From Gammaproteobacteria bacterium (GTDB lineage: Bacteria > Pseudomonadota > Gammaproteobacteria > Xanthomonadales > Marinicellaceae): a stretch of DNA of 64,000 bases. Shown here piece by piece: positions 51,530-63,300 of this stretch (the stretch's first letter is position 1; the number at the start of each line of letters is the position of its first letter). The translations under genes and the position numbers were made by a program. The stretch lies in NCBI GenBank assembly GCA_024280395.1, contig JAJRQG010000121.1, positions 1 through 64,000 of the forward strand, given 5' to 3'. The notes beneath the pieces were generated by a model. It was not told the DNA's origin and searched no databases. It saw only the letters and a list, made by a program, of their open reading frames with translations.

Positions 51530-53797
51530 TTATTCAACCTGCCAAAAACGATGCTTAATTTCTGAATATTTTTTAATATTTATTCCTTTCTCATTAAACA
51601 ACAACTCAATCATTCCTTGATTTTGTGTGTCATAAAATTCAATGCCCTTCTTTAAATATTGTTGTTTAATCAAAGGATGAGGGTGGTTAAATTGATTGGC
51701 GTAACCCGATGAATTAACAACCATTTTTGGACTAACTTTTTGAATGAAATTCTTACTAGATGAAGTTCGGCTACCATGGTGAGGGACTAGTAACACGTCA
51801 CTTTTAATTTTATTTGAAGAATGGTTTATCAATCTGTATTCTACGGGTTCTTCAATGTCTCCAGTGAGCAGCATAGATCCATATTGACTAAATATTTTAA
51901 TCACACAAGAGGAGTTGTTTCCTAAATAGGGCTCAATAGTGAATGGACTCAAAACTTCAAATTTGACTTGATCCCACTCCCACATTGTGCCTTTTTTACA
52001 GTCATTAAACTGACCTTTGACATCGAAAGTCTCAGTGTTTGGATACTGAGTTAGTAATTCAGCCACACCACCTGCGTGGTCGTTATCTTTATGAGAAAGA
52101 ATCAATCGATCCACATTGACAATGCCTTTATTTAACAGGTAGGGAATAACAACGGTGCTTGCTAAATTATAACCCGTTTCATATTTTGCACCTGTGTCAT
52201 AAATCAGCGTGTGTTGTTTGGTTATTATTATCACCGATAAACCTTGTCCAACATCCATAACATTGACTTGAAACTCATGTTCTTGTAATTTATCTGGCTC
52301 ATTCAAAAAAAGGGGCAATATCAGCAACAAAACCATGTATTTCCAACGAAACAATTTTGGCAACATCAATACGAACGTGATAACAATTAATGTCAAAATT
52401 GTTAAACCATTGATATTGGTAAAAGCAACAGTCAAAAAATTAAATTGCTGTAAGTAATCTAAGATAGAGAATAATCGATTGGCTAGAAATTCAACGGTAT
52501 TGAATAAATAACCTGCCATGGAGTCTGAAATAAAATAGACAAAATAAGCAGCGAACATTAAAGGAATTAACAATAAAGATGCCAAAGGCAAAACCAATAA
52601 ATTGGCAATTGGAGTCAACAAATTAATCTGTCCAAAAATAATCACCATCAATGGCATTAAGCCTATTAAAATAACCAGTTGTGCTTTCACGAATGAGTGG
52701 ATTTTATTGTTATTTGGTTTTCTACCTGTAAAGGCAAACATCAACACTGCAACAGCTCCAAATGAAAACCAAAAACCCACATCCAACACACTCAAGGGGT
52801 CTAGCAATAATACAATCAACATGGCAATTGACCATGCTTGCCAACGTGATATCTCCTTCTTTAATGCATAGGCCAATGAAAAGGCGACGACCATGATTAA
52901 TGCCCGAATAGTAGGAATTGAAAAGCCTGCTAACAATGCATAGAATAAAGCAAATGCTATGGCAAAAATCGCTTCGTATTTAAATCGGTTGAATTTTTCA
53001 TCAGTAAAAAATACAAATATCAAGCGACCAAACAATATTCCTAAAAAAGCCATTAATCCAATATGCAACCCAGAAATGGCGATCAGATGTGCGGTTCCAG
53101 TGTCCTTAAACAACTGTGAATCTTCGTAACTGATTTGACTTTTATCACCAATAGTAAGCGCTTTGATTAAAGATTGTACTCTGGGCGACTGAAAATTATT
53201 TTCTATTAATTTTGAAGTTGATGCTCTTAACTTGTTAATCAACGAGTTAATATCATAAGATTGCTCTTGAATTAACTCTGCTTTTTTAACTGTAGCAGTT
53301 GCATTGTAGCCCAGCCTAAACAGCCATTTGCTATAATCAAATGAACCTGGGTTTCTATAGCCATGAATCGGCTTTAATTTTAAATCAAATTTCCAGATCT
53401 GTCCCGCTTTTACTGTTTCATCTGTTTTATACCAACTGACCAATAACTTATTTAGATTATAGATCCCATCTATTTGTTTGATATCAAAAGAAAATTTTAT
53501 TTTGTCATTTTTAATTATTGGTAAATTAGATACTTGTCCAATAACAGAAATGTGTGACTTTGGGATAAAATTCAATTGATGAGATTTGGCAACCAATCCA
53601 GAACCAAGTGCATAAATACACCCTAAACTTATTGCCAAAACAACTTTGGCAATTTTTATTTTTTTAAATATTAAAAGAAAACAACTTATAATTACGACGG
53701 GAACCAATACTACCAACCAAATAACATGCAGTTCAGGTAACCACAATAATTGACTGACACCAAGCAAAAAACTAAGAGCAAATATTAACATTGACAA
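51530..53797 (-). CDS. comEC: DNA internalization-related competence protein ComEC/Rec2
   Basis: A 755-residue inner-membrane channel that moves one DNA strand into the cytoplasm during natural transformation. Order: N-terminal membrane helices and an OB-like DUF4131 region (about 1-180), the Competence membrane domain (about 215-490, with HLIAISGLHIGLMAFLG), and a C-terminal metallo-beta-lactamase-like domain (about 510-745). The latter has NVMDVGQGLSVIII, LSHKDNDHAGG and PHHGSRTSSS. Full length is typical. With type IV pilus chemosensory genes nearby, natural competence is plausible. It is followed by lolD in the same strand order (upstream), separated by only 26 bases. Confidence 0.95.
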   Translation of the reverse strand: MSMLIFALSFLLGVSQLLWLPELHVIWLVVLVPVVIISCFLLIFKKIKIAKVVLAISLGCIYALGSGLVAKSHQLNFIPKSHISVIGQVSNLPIIKNDKIKFSFDIKQIDGIYNLNKLLVSWYKTDETVKAGQIWKFDLKLKPIHGYRNPGSFDYSKWLFRLGYNATATVKKAELIQEQSYDINSLINKLRASTSKLIENNFQSPRVQSLIKALTIGDKSQISYEDSQLFKDTGTAHLIAISGLHIGLMAFLGILFGRLIFVFFTDEKFNRFKYEAIFAIAFALFYALLAGFSIPTIRALIMVVAFSLAYALKKEISRWQAWSIAMLIVLLLDPLSVLDVGFWFSFGAVAVLMFAFTGRKPNNNKIHSFVKAQLVILIGLMPLMVIIFGQINLLTPIANLLVLPLASLLLIPLMFAAYFVYFISDSMAGYLFNTVEFLANRLFSILDYLQQFNFLTVAFTNINGLTILTLIVITFVLMLPKLFRWKYMVLLLILPLFLNEPDKLQEHEFQVNVMDVGQGLSVIIITKQHTLIYDTGAKYETGYNLASTVVIPYLLNKGIVNVDRLILSHKDNDHAGGVAELLTQYPNTETFDVKGQFNDCKKGTMWEWDQVKFEVLSPFTIEPYLGNNSSCVIKIFSQYGSMLLTGDIEEPVEYRLINHSSNKIKSDVLLVPHHGSRTSSSKNFIQKVSPKMVVNSSGYANQFNHPHPLIKQQYLKKGIEFYDTQNQGMIELLFNEKGINIKKYSEIKHRFWQVE

Positions 53798-53823
53798 ATC
53801 CTTTGTCCTGTACAGATAAGGTA

Positions 53824-54504
53824 CTACTGGAGGACTAATTTTCCTCCTGTTAATTCATAAGTTTTACTCATTTGATTGGCCAATGATTTATCATGGGTAA
53901 CGACTATCAATCCATTGTTTTGTTGTTCTGTTAACTCTAACATAAGGTTCATTACTGTTGTTGCCGTGCTTTCATCCAAGTTGCCGGTGGGTTCATCTGC
54001 TAGTATGCAGGCTGGATTAGTAACCAGTGCACGAGCAATCGCTGCTCTTTGCCTTTCTCCTCCTGATAATTGTCCAGGACGATGCTTAATCCTATCCATC
54101 AACCCTACTCTCTTCAATAACTCTGTGGCCTTTTGTTTGGCTTCAGATTTATTCAGCTTTGCAATCAGCAATGGCATCATCACATTTTCTAAAGCTGAAA
54201 ATTCTGGTAACAAATGGTGAAATTGATACACAAAACCCAAATATTTATTACGCAATAAACCCAATTTTTTTGCATTCACAGAAGACACATCTGTACCTTT
54301 AATGAAAACATTTCCTAAAGTTGGTGTATCCAAACCACCCAACAATTGCAACAAAGTACTTTTGCCAGCACCTGAAGCTCCCATAATAGCAATATTTTCT
54401 CCATGCTTTATTTCAAAATCAATTTTATCCAAGACAGGGATTATTGTATCGCCGTCTTTAAATATCTGACTGATATTATGGCACTTTATAATTGTATCAC
54501 TCAT
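53824..54504 (-). CDS. lolD: lipoprotein-releasing system ATP-binding protein
   Basis: LolD is the ATPase of the LolCDE complex that extracts outer-membrane lipoproteins from the inner membrane. The 226 residues start at ATG 54502-54504 (MSDTIIKCHNISQ); the frame is open further upstream only because it overlaps lolC. Motifs: Walker A GASGAGKSTLLQ, LSGGERQRAAIARAL signature, Walker B CILADEPTGNLD, and the Lol-specific VYQFHHLLPEFSALENVMMP. It overlaps the lolC end by eight bases. Confidence 0.95.
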   Translation of the reverse strand: MSDTIIKCHNISQIFKDGDTIIPVLDKIDFEIKHGENIAIMGASGAGKSTLLQLLGGLDTPTLGNVFIKGTDVSSVNAKKLGLLRNKYLGFVYQFHHLLPEFSALENVMMPLLIAKLNKSEAKQKATELLKRVGLMDRIKHRPGQLSGGERQRAAIARALVTNPACILADEPTGNLDESTATTVMNLMLELTEQQNNGLIVVTHDKSLANQMSKTYELTGGKLVLQ

Positions 54505-55738
54505 AACGCAATGCCTCCGCAGGTTGAATACGACTGGCACGCCATGCTGGATAGATGGTGGCCAATACTGACAAGCCAAATGCCACCGCTACTATGGCAA
54601 TAACATCGGCTTGGTGTATATCGGCAGTTATGTCGCTGATATAATAAACTTCCGATGACATGAAATCCGTTTTAAAATAATCTTCCAACCAAGATATAAT
54701 AGAAGATACATTAAATGATACTATTAGTCCTAAAATCGTACCAATAATGGTGCCAATCGCCCCTATCACAACCCCTGAAATCATAAAGACATTCATCACT
54801 TGAGCACCAGACATGCCCAATGTCCGCAAAATAGCTATATCACTATTTTTCTCAGTCACCAACATGACCATTGTCGATAAGATGTTAAACGCCGCTACAG
54901 CAACTATCATAGACAATATGATAAACATGACAATTCGCTCTTGTTGTGTGGCTTGATAAAAATTTGAATTTTCTTGAGTCCAGTCTCTTACTTTAAAAAA
55001 TCCACCCAATTCATCACTCAATTGATAGGCTATTTTGGGTGCTTGCATCAGATCGTTGGTTTTAATCCTAATGCCCTCAATTCCACCTCGGGTCTTTTCT
55101 AATTTTTGCGCATCAGTTAAATGTATTAATGCCAATTTTGAATCGTATTCATAAGCACCCATTTCGAAAATTCCTACAACTGTGAACCTTTTCATTCTGG
55201 GCAATACACCAACAGCTGTAGTTTTAAATTGTGGGATGTAAACAGTTATTTTTTCATTTGGACCTACGCCTAACTTGGCTGCTAGGTCTACACCTATAAT
55301 GATATTGTATTCACCAGCCTTTAAATCATCCATTGAACCATATTTCATTTTTTCAGCGATTTGCGTTACATTTTTTTCATAATTTGGATCAATTCCCTGA
55401 ATCAAAGCCCCTGTGGTTCTATTTCCTTGTAACATCGCTTCGGAACTAACATAAGGCGCAACATTAAGCACACCTTGAGTATTTTTAGCTACAGATATGG
55501 CATTCTCCCAACCTTCAATGTATTCGTTACCATAAGAAGATATAGTCGCGTGAGCCACTGAGCCTAACATGCGTTCTTTTAATTCTTTATCAAAACCATT
55601 CATCACAGATATGACTACAATCACTGTCATCACACCAATGGCAATTCCTGCCATAGATATAAGAGAAATAAAGGAGATAAAGTGATTTTTTCTTTTGGCT
55701 CTTGTATATCTTAAGCCAATAAATAGGGGTAAATTCAT
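54497..55738 (-). CDS. lolC: lipoprotein-releasing ABC transporter permease LolC/LolE
   Basis: A 413-residue permease with four membrane helices and a large periplasmic domain between the first two. Motifs: the start FIGLRYTRAKRKNHFISFISLISMAGI (first part) and the C-terminal MVMLVTEKNSDIAILRTLGMSG, then the GTIIGTILGLIVS helix and YPAWRASRIQPAEALRYE. It is a single LolC/E-type protein; no second permease gene is adjacent, so either a homodimer (LolF-like) is used or the other gene is elsewhere. Confidence 0.93.
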   Translation of the reverse strand: MNLPLFIGLRYTRAKRKNHFISFISLISMAGIAIGVMTVIVVISVMNGFDKELKERMLGSVAHATISSYGNEYIEGWENAISVAKNTQGVLNVAPYVSSEAMLQGNRTTGALIQGIDPNYEKNVTQIAEKMKYGSMDDLKAGEYNIIIGVDLAAKLGVGPNEKITVYIPQFKTTAVGVLPRMKRFTVVGIFEMGAYEYDSKLALIHLTDAQKLEKTRGGIEGIRIKTNDLMQAPKIAYQLSDELGGFFKVRDWTQENSNFYQATQQERIVMFIILSMIVAVAAFNILSTMVMLVTEKNSDIAILRTLGMSGAQVMNVFMISGVVIGAIGTIIGTILGLIVSFNVSSIISWLEDYFKTDFMSSEVYYISDITADIHQADVIAIVAVAFGLSVLATIYPAWRASRIQPAEALRYE

Positions 55739-55782
55739 TAATAGTTTCTATATTAGTTTGTAGATTAAATCAAAATAACATT

Positions 55783-55817
55783 AAAAAATCCATTTGAACA
55801 ACCTATCCAAATGGATT
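55783..55817 (-). terminator. rho-independent terminator after the chp cluster
   Basis: AATCCATTTG and CAAATGGATT (55787-55796, 55808-55817) form a perfect 10-bp stem. On the minus strand it is followed by six T including those of the stem end. It lies 29 bases after the chpC-like stop and before lolC. Confidence 0.85.
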
Positions 55818-55845
55818 GACAATGTTGATTGAACAACCTAATTTG

Positions 55846-56313
55846 TTAAGCTGATTTAACAGGTATAGCCACATTCAACACATGTTCTATGAATCTAATG
55901 TTGGGGATTTCTGACATTTCATCTTGAATTGTAACAATTGATGCAATTGCATTGCTGTCTTCACTCTCTGATTCATGTACTTGTAAATCACCTTGAGTAA
56001 CCAATTGTAGCCTTGGCACACCATTGACCACTATTGCGAAATAAGGCATATGCTCAATGTCCCCCAATGCTTTAATTACAGCTACCCTTCCTGTTAGTTT
56101 AAGAGTTGATTTTCTACCTGTTGCCAAAGTATCATAACAGACTACGGGAATATCATAACCTCGCCAGTTAAAATTACCTAGTAGCCAATTTGGCGAACTG
56201 TCAATTTTATTCAAACTTTGATACGACACAACCTCTGCAATAATTGCATTAGGTAACAACACTCTTCGATCTTTTGCTACAGGAATCATAATCCCACGGA
56301 CTTCATTGGCCAT
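55846..56313 (-). CDS. chpC: CheW-like coupling protein, ChpC type
   Basis: A 155-residue CheW-domain protein. The fold pattern runs from GIMIPVAKDRRVLLPNAIIAEVV through WLLGNFNWRGYDIPVVCYD (the CheW hydrophobic core) to FIEHVLNV at the end. It couples receptors to the CheA-type kinase; ChpC of the Pil-Chp array is an auxiliary CheW. It is the last gene of the cluster cheR-chpA-cheB-chpC on the minus strand, followed by the terminator. Confidence 0.87.
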   Translation of the reverse strand: MANEVRGIMIPVAKDRRVLLPNAIIAEVVSYQSLNKIDSSPNWLLGNFNWRGYDIPVVCYDTLATGRKSTLKLTGRVAVIKALGDIEHMPYFAIVVNGVPRLQLVTQGDLQVHESESEDSNAIASIVTIQDEMSEIPNIRFIEHVLNVAIPVKSA

Positions 56314-56372
56314 CTAAATTCTCCTAAATAACGTATTCATTGAGCTTACAGAACTCATATTTATATTACATA

Positions 56373-57332
56373 CTAACATTTGTTCATGATATATTTTGCC
56401 ATTTCTTCTGGGCTTCCTTCAAATTCTATATCAATAACTTTTTTTATACCAGTAATGATACTTGATAACACACAGCTTTCTTCAGCTTGTGTAATCACTT
56501 CACCCCCATTATCATGTATATATGTTGCAGCTTTTATTCCATCAGTTGACATACCACTATATATAGCCATATTTAAATTTTCTAAATTCTCGGACAACAA
56601 TTTACTACAATCATCAATACATGGAGTATATTTTGATTCTTTACTTACTGGTAGCAGTTCAATTATACCTTTATTGTTAAATTCTAAATATTCATCTACA
56701 GGGTATATTATACATTTTGTAGATTTTATAGATTCACCAGAAAAGGGTACTTTGATATCAAAGTGACAATTTTGGCTGAGTTGTTTGGCCATTCCATCTA
56801 AAAATTCTTTATTTATATGCTGTAAAATAATAAACAATACAGGTTCTTTTCCTGTGAAACTATTGAGAAAATCCTGTATGGCTTCTGGACCTCCAATTGA
56901 AGCGGCCAAAATCCACACTTGTTTGACGCCAAACTCTTCTAGATTTACTTTGTCTTTTTTAGGGTTTATACTATTCGTATATTCTGGAAGAACATTGAAT
57001 GAAGAATCAATTTTATTTAATAAATGCCTTTCCCAGCTTAACCTTCTTAGGCCAGACAATTTGTTACTCACAGATGCCTCATTAATAATTATTTTCTTAT
57101 CCCTATCACCCAACGACAATAAAAAAGGTCCATAGTCAAACTTTGTAAGACCAATATTAACAATCAAAGTATCTACTTTATCTAATCCTTTAATTTCTTC
57201 ATCTTCACAAGAAACAATCCACTCAGAGACTTGAAAATCGTATTGTTGCAACTTTTCTGATATTTGAATACCAGATTTTTCTTTTTTCCCCAAATGGATT
57301 AAACCAATATGGTTATTCTGATTTTTCTTCAA
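56373..57332 (-). CDS. chpB: CheB-type methylesterase, ChpB type
   Basis: A 319-residue protein. The C-terminal 190 residues form the methylesterase domain: the catalytic triad is seen as Ser in LAASIGGPEA (about 148), His in LQHINKEF (about 174) and Asp in YSGMSTDGIKAA (about 268). The N-terminal 120 residues look like a degenerate receiver (TLIVNIGLTKFDYGPFLLSLG) without the usual phospho-Asp motif. It removes methyl groups from receptor glutamates, opposing the CheR encoded upstream. Its start overlaps the chpA stop by 20 bases. Confidence 0.9.
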   Translation of the reverse strand: MKKNQNNHIGLIHLGKKEKSGIQISEKLQQYDFQVSEWIVSCEDEEIKGLDKVDTLIVNIGLTKFDYGPFLLSLGDRDKKIIINEASVSNKLSGLRRLSWERHLLNKIDSSFNVLPEYTNSINPKKDKVNLEEFGVKQVWILAASIGGPEAIQDFLNSFTGKEPVLFIILQHINKEFLDGMAKQLSQNCHFDIKVPFSGESIKSTKCIIYPVDEYLEFNNKGIIELLPVSKESKYTPCIDDCSKLLSENLENLNMAIYSGMSTDGIKAATYIHDNGGEVITQAEESCVLSSIITGIKKVIDIEFEGSPEEMAKYIMNKC

Positions 57333-60300
57333 TTAGTCCACTTATATTTGCCAGTAAGTCTGCTTCTTGATAAGGCTTACCTAAGTATCTATCTACGCCC
57401 AGATCCATTGCTTTTTGTCTGTGTTTTTCACCTGTTCTTGATGTAATCATAATAATTGGAATATTAGCATATTTTTCTTCTTTCTTCATTTCAATAGCCA
57501 ATTCATAACCATCCATTCTTGGCATTTCAATATCCAACAACATAATATCAGGAATAACTTCTTTCAAATGATCTAATGCATCTAAACCATCTTTAGCAGT
57601 TACGACATCATAGTCATTCCTACGTAATATTCTCTCTCCAACTTTCCTCATTGTAATAGAGTCATCTACGATCATTACAATAGGATCTCTTTCTATTTCT
57701 TCCTGAATAATTTCTAGTTCTGAGCTATCTAGACTTTCAAGTTTCATCAAGTGAGATCTAGACAATGGAATAATATCTAATATTAAGACAACATTACCAT
57801 CACCTAAAATAGTAGCACCATATATTCCAGGAACACTTGAAATCTGAGCTCCTACTGTCTTCACAACAATTTCTCTTGAACCAAGTATTCTATCTACTCT
57901 AAGTGCAACCCCATTTTCTCCTGAGCGAATCATTACTAAAGGAATTTGATTGTTTTCTACAAATACTTCTGAGTCCAAGGACAATAAGTTATTTAACTCT
58001 TGCAATTGATATTCTTCATTTGCGTATTCATATACAAAATTTTTGTCTTTTGATTTTTCCAAATAATCAGAATGTGACATTCTAATAATACCTTCTAAAC
58101 CTGAAACAGGTATTGCATAAACTGTTTCTGCAATTTCCACCAACAGAGCACTAGATAGGGCTAATGTATAAGGCAGTCTGATACTAAACTTAGTACCAAC
58201 TTGTGGTTCGGAACTAATATCTAAATTACCGCCTAAAATGTTGATTTGATTACTCACTACATCCATACCTACACCGCGACCAGCCAGCTTCGATACATTG
58301 TCAACAGTTGAAAAACCACTATTCAATATAAGTCTATCTATATCTTGGTCAGACAGTCTTGCGCCTTTTTTTATTAATCCTTTGTCTAATGCAAGTTTTC
58401 TTACTTTTTTTCTATTTATACCAGCACCATCATCAGTAACACTAATAACTACCTCTGTTGCTTCTCGCCTAACATCAATAACAATAGATCCTTGCTTATC
58501 TTTTTTTGCTTTATTCCTGTCTTCTTCAATCCCATGTGCAAGTGAATTTCTAATCATATGCTCAAGAGGAGCAATTACACCTTCAAGAACTGTTTTATCC
58601 ATCTCTCCTTCTGCACCATGTACTTCTAGTTTAACGGGTTTATCTAATTCATTGGATGTTGTTCTAACAAGCCTTCTCAACCTTGGCACAATCGAATTAA
58701 ATGAAACCAAACGAGTTTCCATTAGGCCTTCTTGCAATTCTGTATTTACCCTTGACTGCTGTGTCAAAAGGTTATCAGAAGTTCTTGCAACATCATCAAG
58801 ATAGCTGTGAATACTGGTTAAATCCGATACAGACTCTGTTAATGAACGAGATAATTGTTGTAATTGCGAAAATCTATCCATTTCTAATGGATCAAATGTA
58901 TCATCTTCTTCATCTGTTTGGAAAGTTGAAATAATTTGTGCTTCTGTTTCTGCATCAAGTTTTCTTAATTGTTCTTTAATTCTTGATACTGTATTCCCTA
59001 ATTCTGATAAGTTAATTCTAAAAGAACCAATTTCCTGTTCTAAACGTGAGCGATATATACTTACCTCGCCTGCATAATTCACTAAGTTATCTAATAGTTC
59101 AGAATTAACTTTAATTTGATTTCCTGACAAAACATTAGATTTCTTTTTATGTTGTGTAATTTCAGCAACTTGTTCATCGTCATTTAAAGAGGTATCTTCC
59201 GCTATTTCTAATGGATCAATAGGTGCAAAGTAATCTTGATCTAATTTAGATTCTTCTGGAATTTCACCATCTTCCAAACCTACTAATTCTCTTACTTGAT
59301 TTAAAACACTTTCAATATCTGTGGACCCTCCTAAATCATCAGACCTCATCATATTATTCAATAAATCAAATGAATCATGAATCGTGCCTAGAGTTGTCTT
59401 ATCAACAGTTCTTTTTTCTTCCCCAATATTCTCTAGCAAGGACTCTAAAACATGACTAAGCTCGCCAATGTTTTCCAAATTGGCCATCCGGGCTCCACCT
59501 TTAAGTGTATGCAAGTCTCTTTGCAAGGCAATTATTAAGTTTTCGTCATCCGGACTTTCTTCTAAATCAGATAGCACATGCTCTGTTCTATCTAAGATTT
59601 CATCTGCTTCTTCTTTAAATATTTCTAATAATTCTTCGTCAAAGTCACTGCTAGATTCTTGAGTGTCTTCTTCCAACTTATTCCCATAACTTGTTGAGAT
59701 TACAGCAGAAATATGCTCTTCTTGATTTTTAGATTCTGTGGACTCTTTTTCTGTATCTAAAATTTCATCATCCAATTCTAAAGCTTCGTCTTCTAGTTCT
59801 AATGTGTCTTCTTCTAGTTCTAAAACTTCGTCTTCTAGTTCTAAAACTTCGTCTTCTAGCTCTAAAGTTTCATCTTCTAGTTCTAAAGTTTCATCTTCTA
59901 GTTCTAATGTGTCTTCTTCTAGTTCTAGAGTTTCATCTTCTAGTTCTAGAGTTTCATCTTCTAGTTCTAGAGTTTCATCTTCTAGTTCTAGAGCTTCATC
60001 TTCTAATTCTAAAGTTTCATCTTCTAGTTCTAAAGTTTCATCTTCTAGTTCTAATGTGTCTTCTTCTAGTTCTAAAGTTTCATCTTCTAGTTCTAATGTG
60101 TCTTCTTCTAGTTCTAATGTGTCTTCTTCTAGTTCTAGAGTTTCATCTTCTAGTTCTAGAGTTTCATCTTCTAGTTCTAGAGTTTCATCTTCTAGTTCTA
60201 GAGTTTCATCTTCTAGTTCTAGAGTTCCATCTTCTAGTTCTAGAGTTTCATCTTCTAGTTCTAAGGTTTCATCTTCTAGTTCTAGAGTTTCATCTTCTAG

Positions 60301-63300
60301 TTCTAGAGTTTCATCTTCTAGTTCTAGAGTTTCATCTTCTAGTTCTAAGGTTTCATCTTCTAGTTCTAGAGTTACATCTTCTAGTTCTAGAGTTTCATCT
60401 TCTAGTTCTAAGGTTTCATCTTCTAGTTCTAGAGTTTCTTCTTCTAGTTCTAAGGTTTCATATTCTAGTTCTAGAGTTTCTTCTTCAATTTCTAAGTTTT
60501 CATCTTCTTGTAAACTTATATCATCAATTGATACATCTAATAATTCATTGTTAAGACTGTTTTTTTCATCATCAATAAACTGTGACAAATCAATTTCTTC
60601 AGTAATAACACCAGATACTTCATCCCTCGTAGCTATTTCCTGTTCAAGAGAATTTAATTTTTGTTTAAAAAACTCACCTAAATCCGAAGTGGAAGAAGAA
60701 ACATTTGATTTGTTTGTCAAATCCTCCATAATCGATTTTGACTCACCCATAAACTCTTTAATTTTTTCTAAAGTTTCATGGTCAAATTCTTTGTTAAATT
60801 CATTTGTGGCTTTCGACAATAATTCTAATGGGGTCGTCATTTCTACTATACTTTTAACTGAAGCCATATTCGCAGCCCCATTTAATGTATGAATCACCCT
60901 AATAAATTTCTCAGTAGATTTTCTGCTTCCAGTTTCTTGGGTTTGTGCTACAAAAACATTTATGTCATTTAAGTGCCCTTTAACTTCTTGCTGAAGAATC
61001 TCAACAAAAACAGGGTCAATTGATAAATCATCTATGTCATTACTAATTTCGTTTATATTACCACTACCAATATCTTCTTCTATCTCCTCTAGCTTCTCAT
61101 CCGTTTGAACTTCATCTCGAGTATCCTTCTTTGTGACTATATCTTCCCCATTTATAACTTTTTCAGCGTCTTCAATAATTTCATAATAACCATCAGGAAC
61201 AACACTTTCATTTTTCAACGCTTCATAAAGACCTGGTAAAATATTTACAGAACGTTCCATAATTTCCATATAAGAATCATTGATTTTAAGAGAGTTGTTC
61301 AAAATCAAATTTGTAAGGTCTTCGATTTTCCAACTAAAATCTCCAATTGCAAGTGCTCCAACAAGACGTCCACTGCCTTTTAAGGTATGATATATTCTTC
61401 TTATTTCACTGAGAAGCTCAGTTTGTTCTTCAGGATTAATTCTCCATCTTGGGTGAATTGAATTCAAGTGCTCTAGTTCTTCTTCAAATTCTTCCAAAAA
61501 CACCTCTTTAATGTCATCATCTGTTTCATCACTAAAAGCTACTATTAATTTTTCTCTTGAAGAGTTCTTTTTTTCTTGTTCTTTTGCTTCATCTTTCAAT
61601 AGCAATTCATCATATTCAACTTCATCTTCCTCAATATCGATTTCCTCTTCTAAATCCATATCCATATCAAAATCATTATCTGACATCAAATCTAAGCCAG
61701 CATCAAGTTCCTCAGTATCGTGGGGTTTAATTTCAATTTTTGAAACTGAATCAAATAGCTGCTCAATATTGTTTCTAGCTAGGTTCAAAATACTTTCTTC
61801 ACCTTTGGTTCCATCACTTAAATACTCTAGATAGTATTCTAAACTAGCAACTGATTCTGCTAATAAATCAAGTTGATCTACTGTAGGCTTGTAATTGGAT
61901 TCAAGCATATACTTAGTTGTAAACTCTTCAATCCTATCAATTTCAACTGCCACATCTTCATAGCCTGACATGGTTAAAGCTCCACTAATTTCCTTTAATA
62001 ATTTGGGAGAGGGTTCTATACTTTCCTTGTTCCACGGCGCTTCAATATAAATTATAAAATTCTGTTTAACTTTTTGTAAATTGGTTATAGATTCCTTAGC
62101 CAAGGTATCCATTATTTTTCTCATTTCAGAAGAAGGAATTGTGCTTTCTTGCTTTTCATTTGGTTCGGAAACCTCACCCAGAGATATAATGTTTTCATCA
62201 AGGGAGGAACCGACATATAATAAAGTTTCAGCAATATTCATTACTTCGTTTTTATCAATTAATTCATTTTTTGTAATACTTTTATTTAAAGTTTCAATGA
62301 CCTTTGAAATTTTTGAACGCGCTACACCAATACCAATTATACCGATAGTATCTGATATTTTACCTAAAGCATAACTTATTGATTCCAAATCTGAGATTGA
62401 AGGATTTTCATTTCTATTGTACAAATCTAGATTTTCTTGTATGGTCATCAAGTCTTCTTTGATCACTGAAGTTACTGATTCTAATAACTCTTTATTTTTA
62501 CCTGACAAGCTACTCTGTGCATGTTCAATTTCTTTATCGTCAGAAATAAAATCAGATAAATTAAAAAACGTTTGTATCTCTTTTGTTCTTCTATCTTTCC
62601 CATCAGCTAATGCGACATAATACAACAAGTTATTGGTTAATTTTTGATATATTCTTTTGTCTTTATCTACATCAGCAGTCAGCATACGTATAGCTTGATC
62701 CAACCTGCCACACAGCTGTTTAACTGTTACAGATTTTTCTAAACTACCTTGCAATAAAGCTTCAGAAAGACCTCCTGCCACCCAAAACAATTGTTTTTCT
62801 TCAACTGGACTAATTATTGTTTTTAACTTGTCTACAATGACTTGTAATTTCTTTAGGTTTTCATCTACATTAACATCCTTTAACCAATTTAACAGACAGA
62901 CTTGATAGGCTGTTCTAATTTTTATTACCACTTGAGAAAGCTGACTTTGACTTAAAGAAAATGTTGAGCTTAAGTTTGATTTTGGCAAACCTAAAGACAA
63001 ATCCGGATTAAATAAAGCACTTTCCGATAATAGCTGATCCCCTTTTACTGTCCTCAGGTCATTAACCAAAGGTAACAATACCATTGGAATATCTTTATAG
63101 CCTAATTGTATTCTTTCCAAATAGTCGGGTAATAAAATAATACCACGCATAAGTACTTCAAACGCATCTTTTTCAGAATCAACATCTTTATTAAGAATTT
63201 TCTTAGCGACTTCTTCCATTTCCTCAGCAACCATAGCAGCGCCATATAGTTCCACCATCTTTAAGGTGCCTTGAACTTGGTGCAAATAAGTTGCGCAAAA

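Noticed and set aside
59738-60892. Long plus-strand open frames (384 and 250 codons) opposite the chpA repeat, rich in serine or leucine
   Set aside because: They exist only because the 21-bp unit has no stop codons in those frames; composition is a translation of the repeat, with no start signals or known domains.
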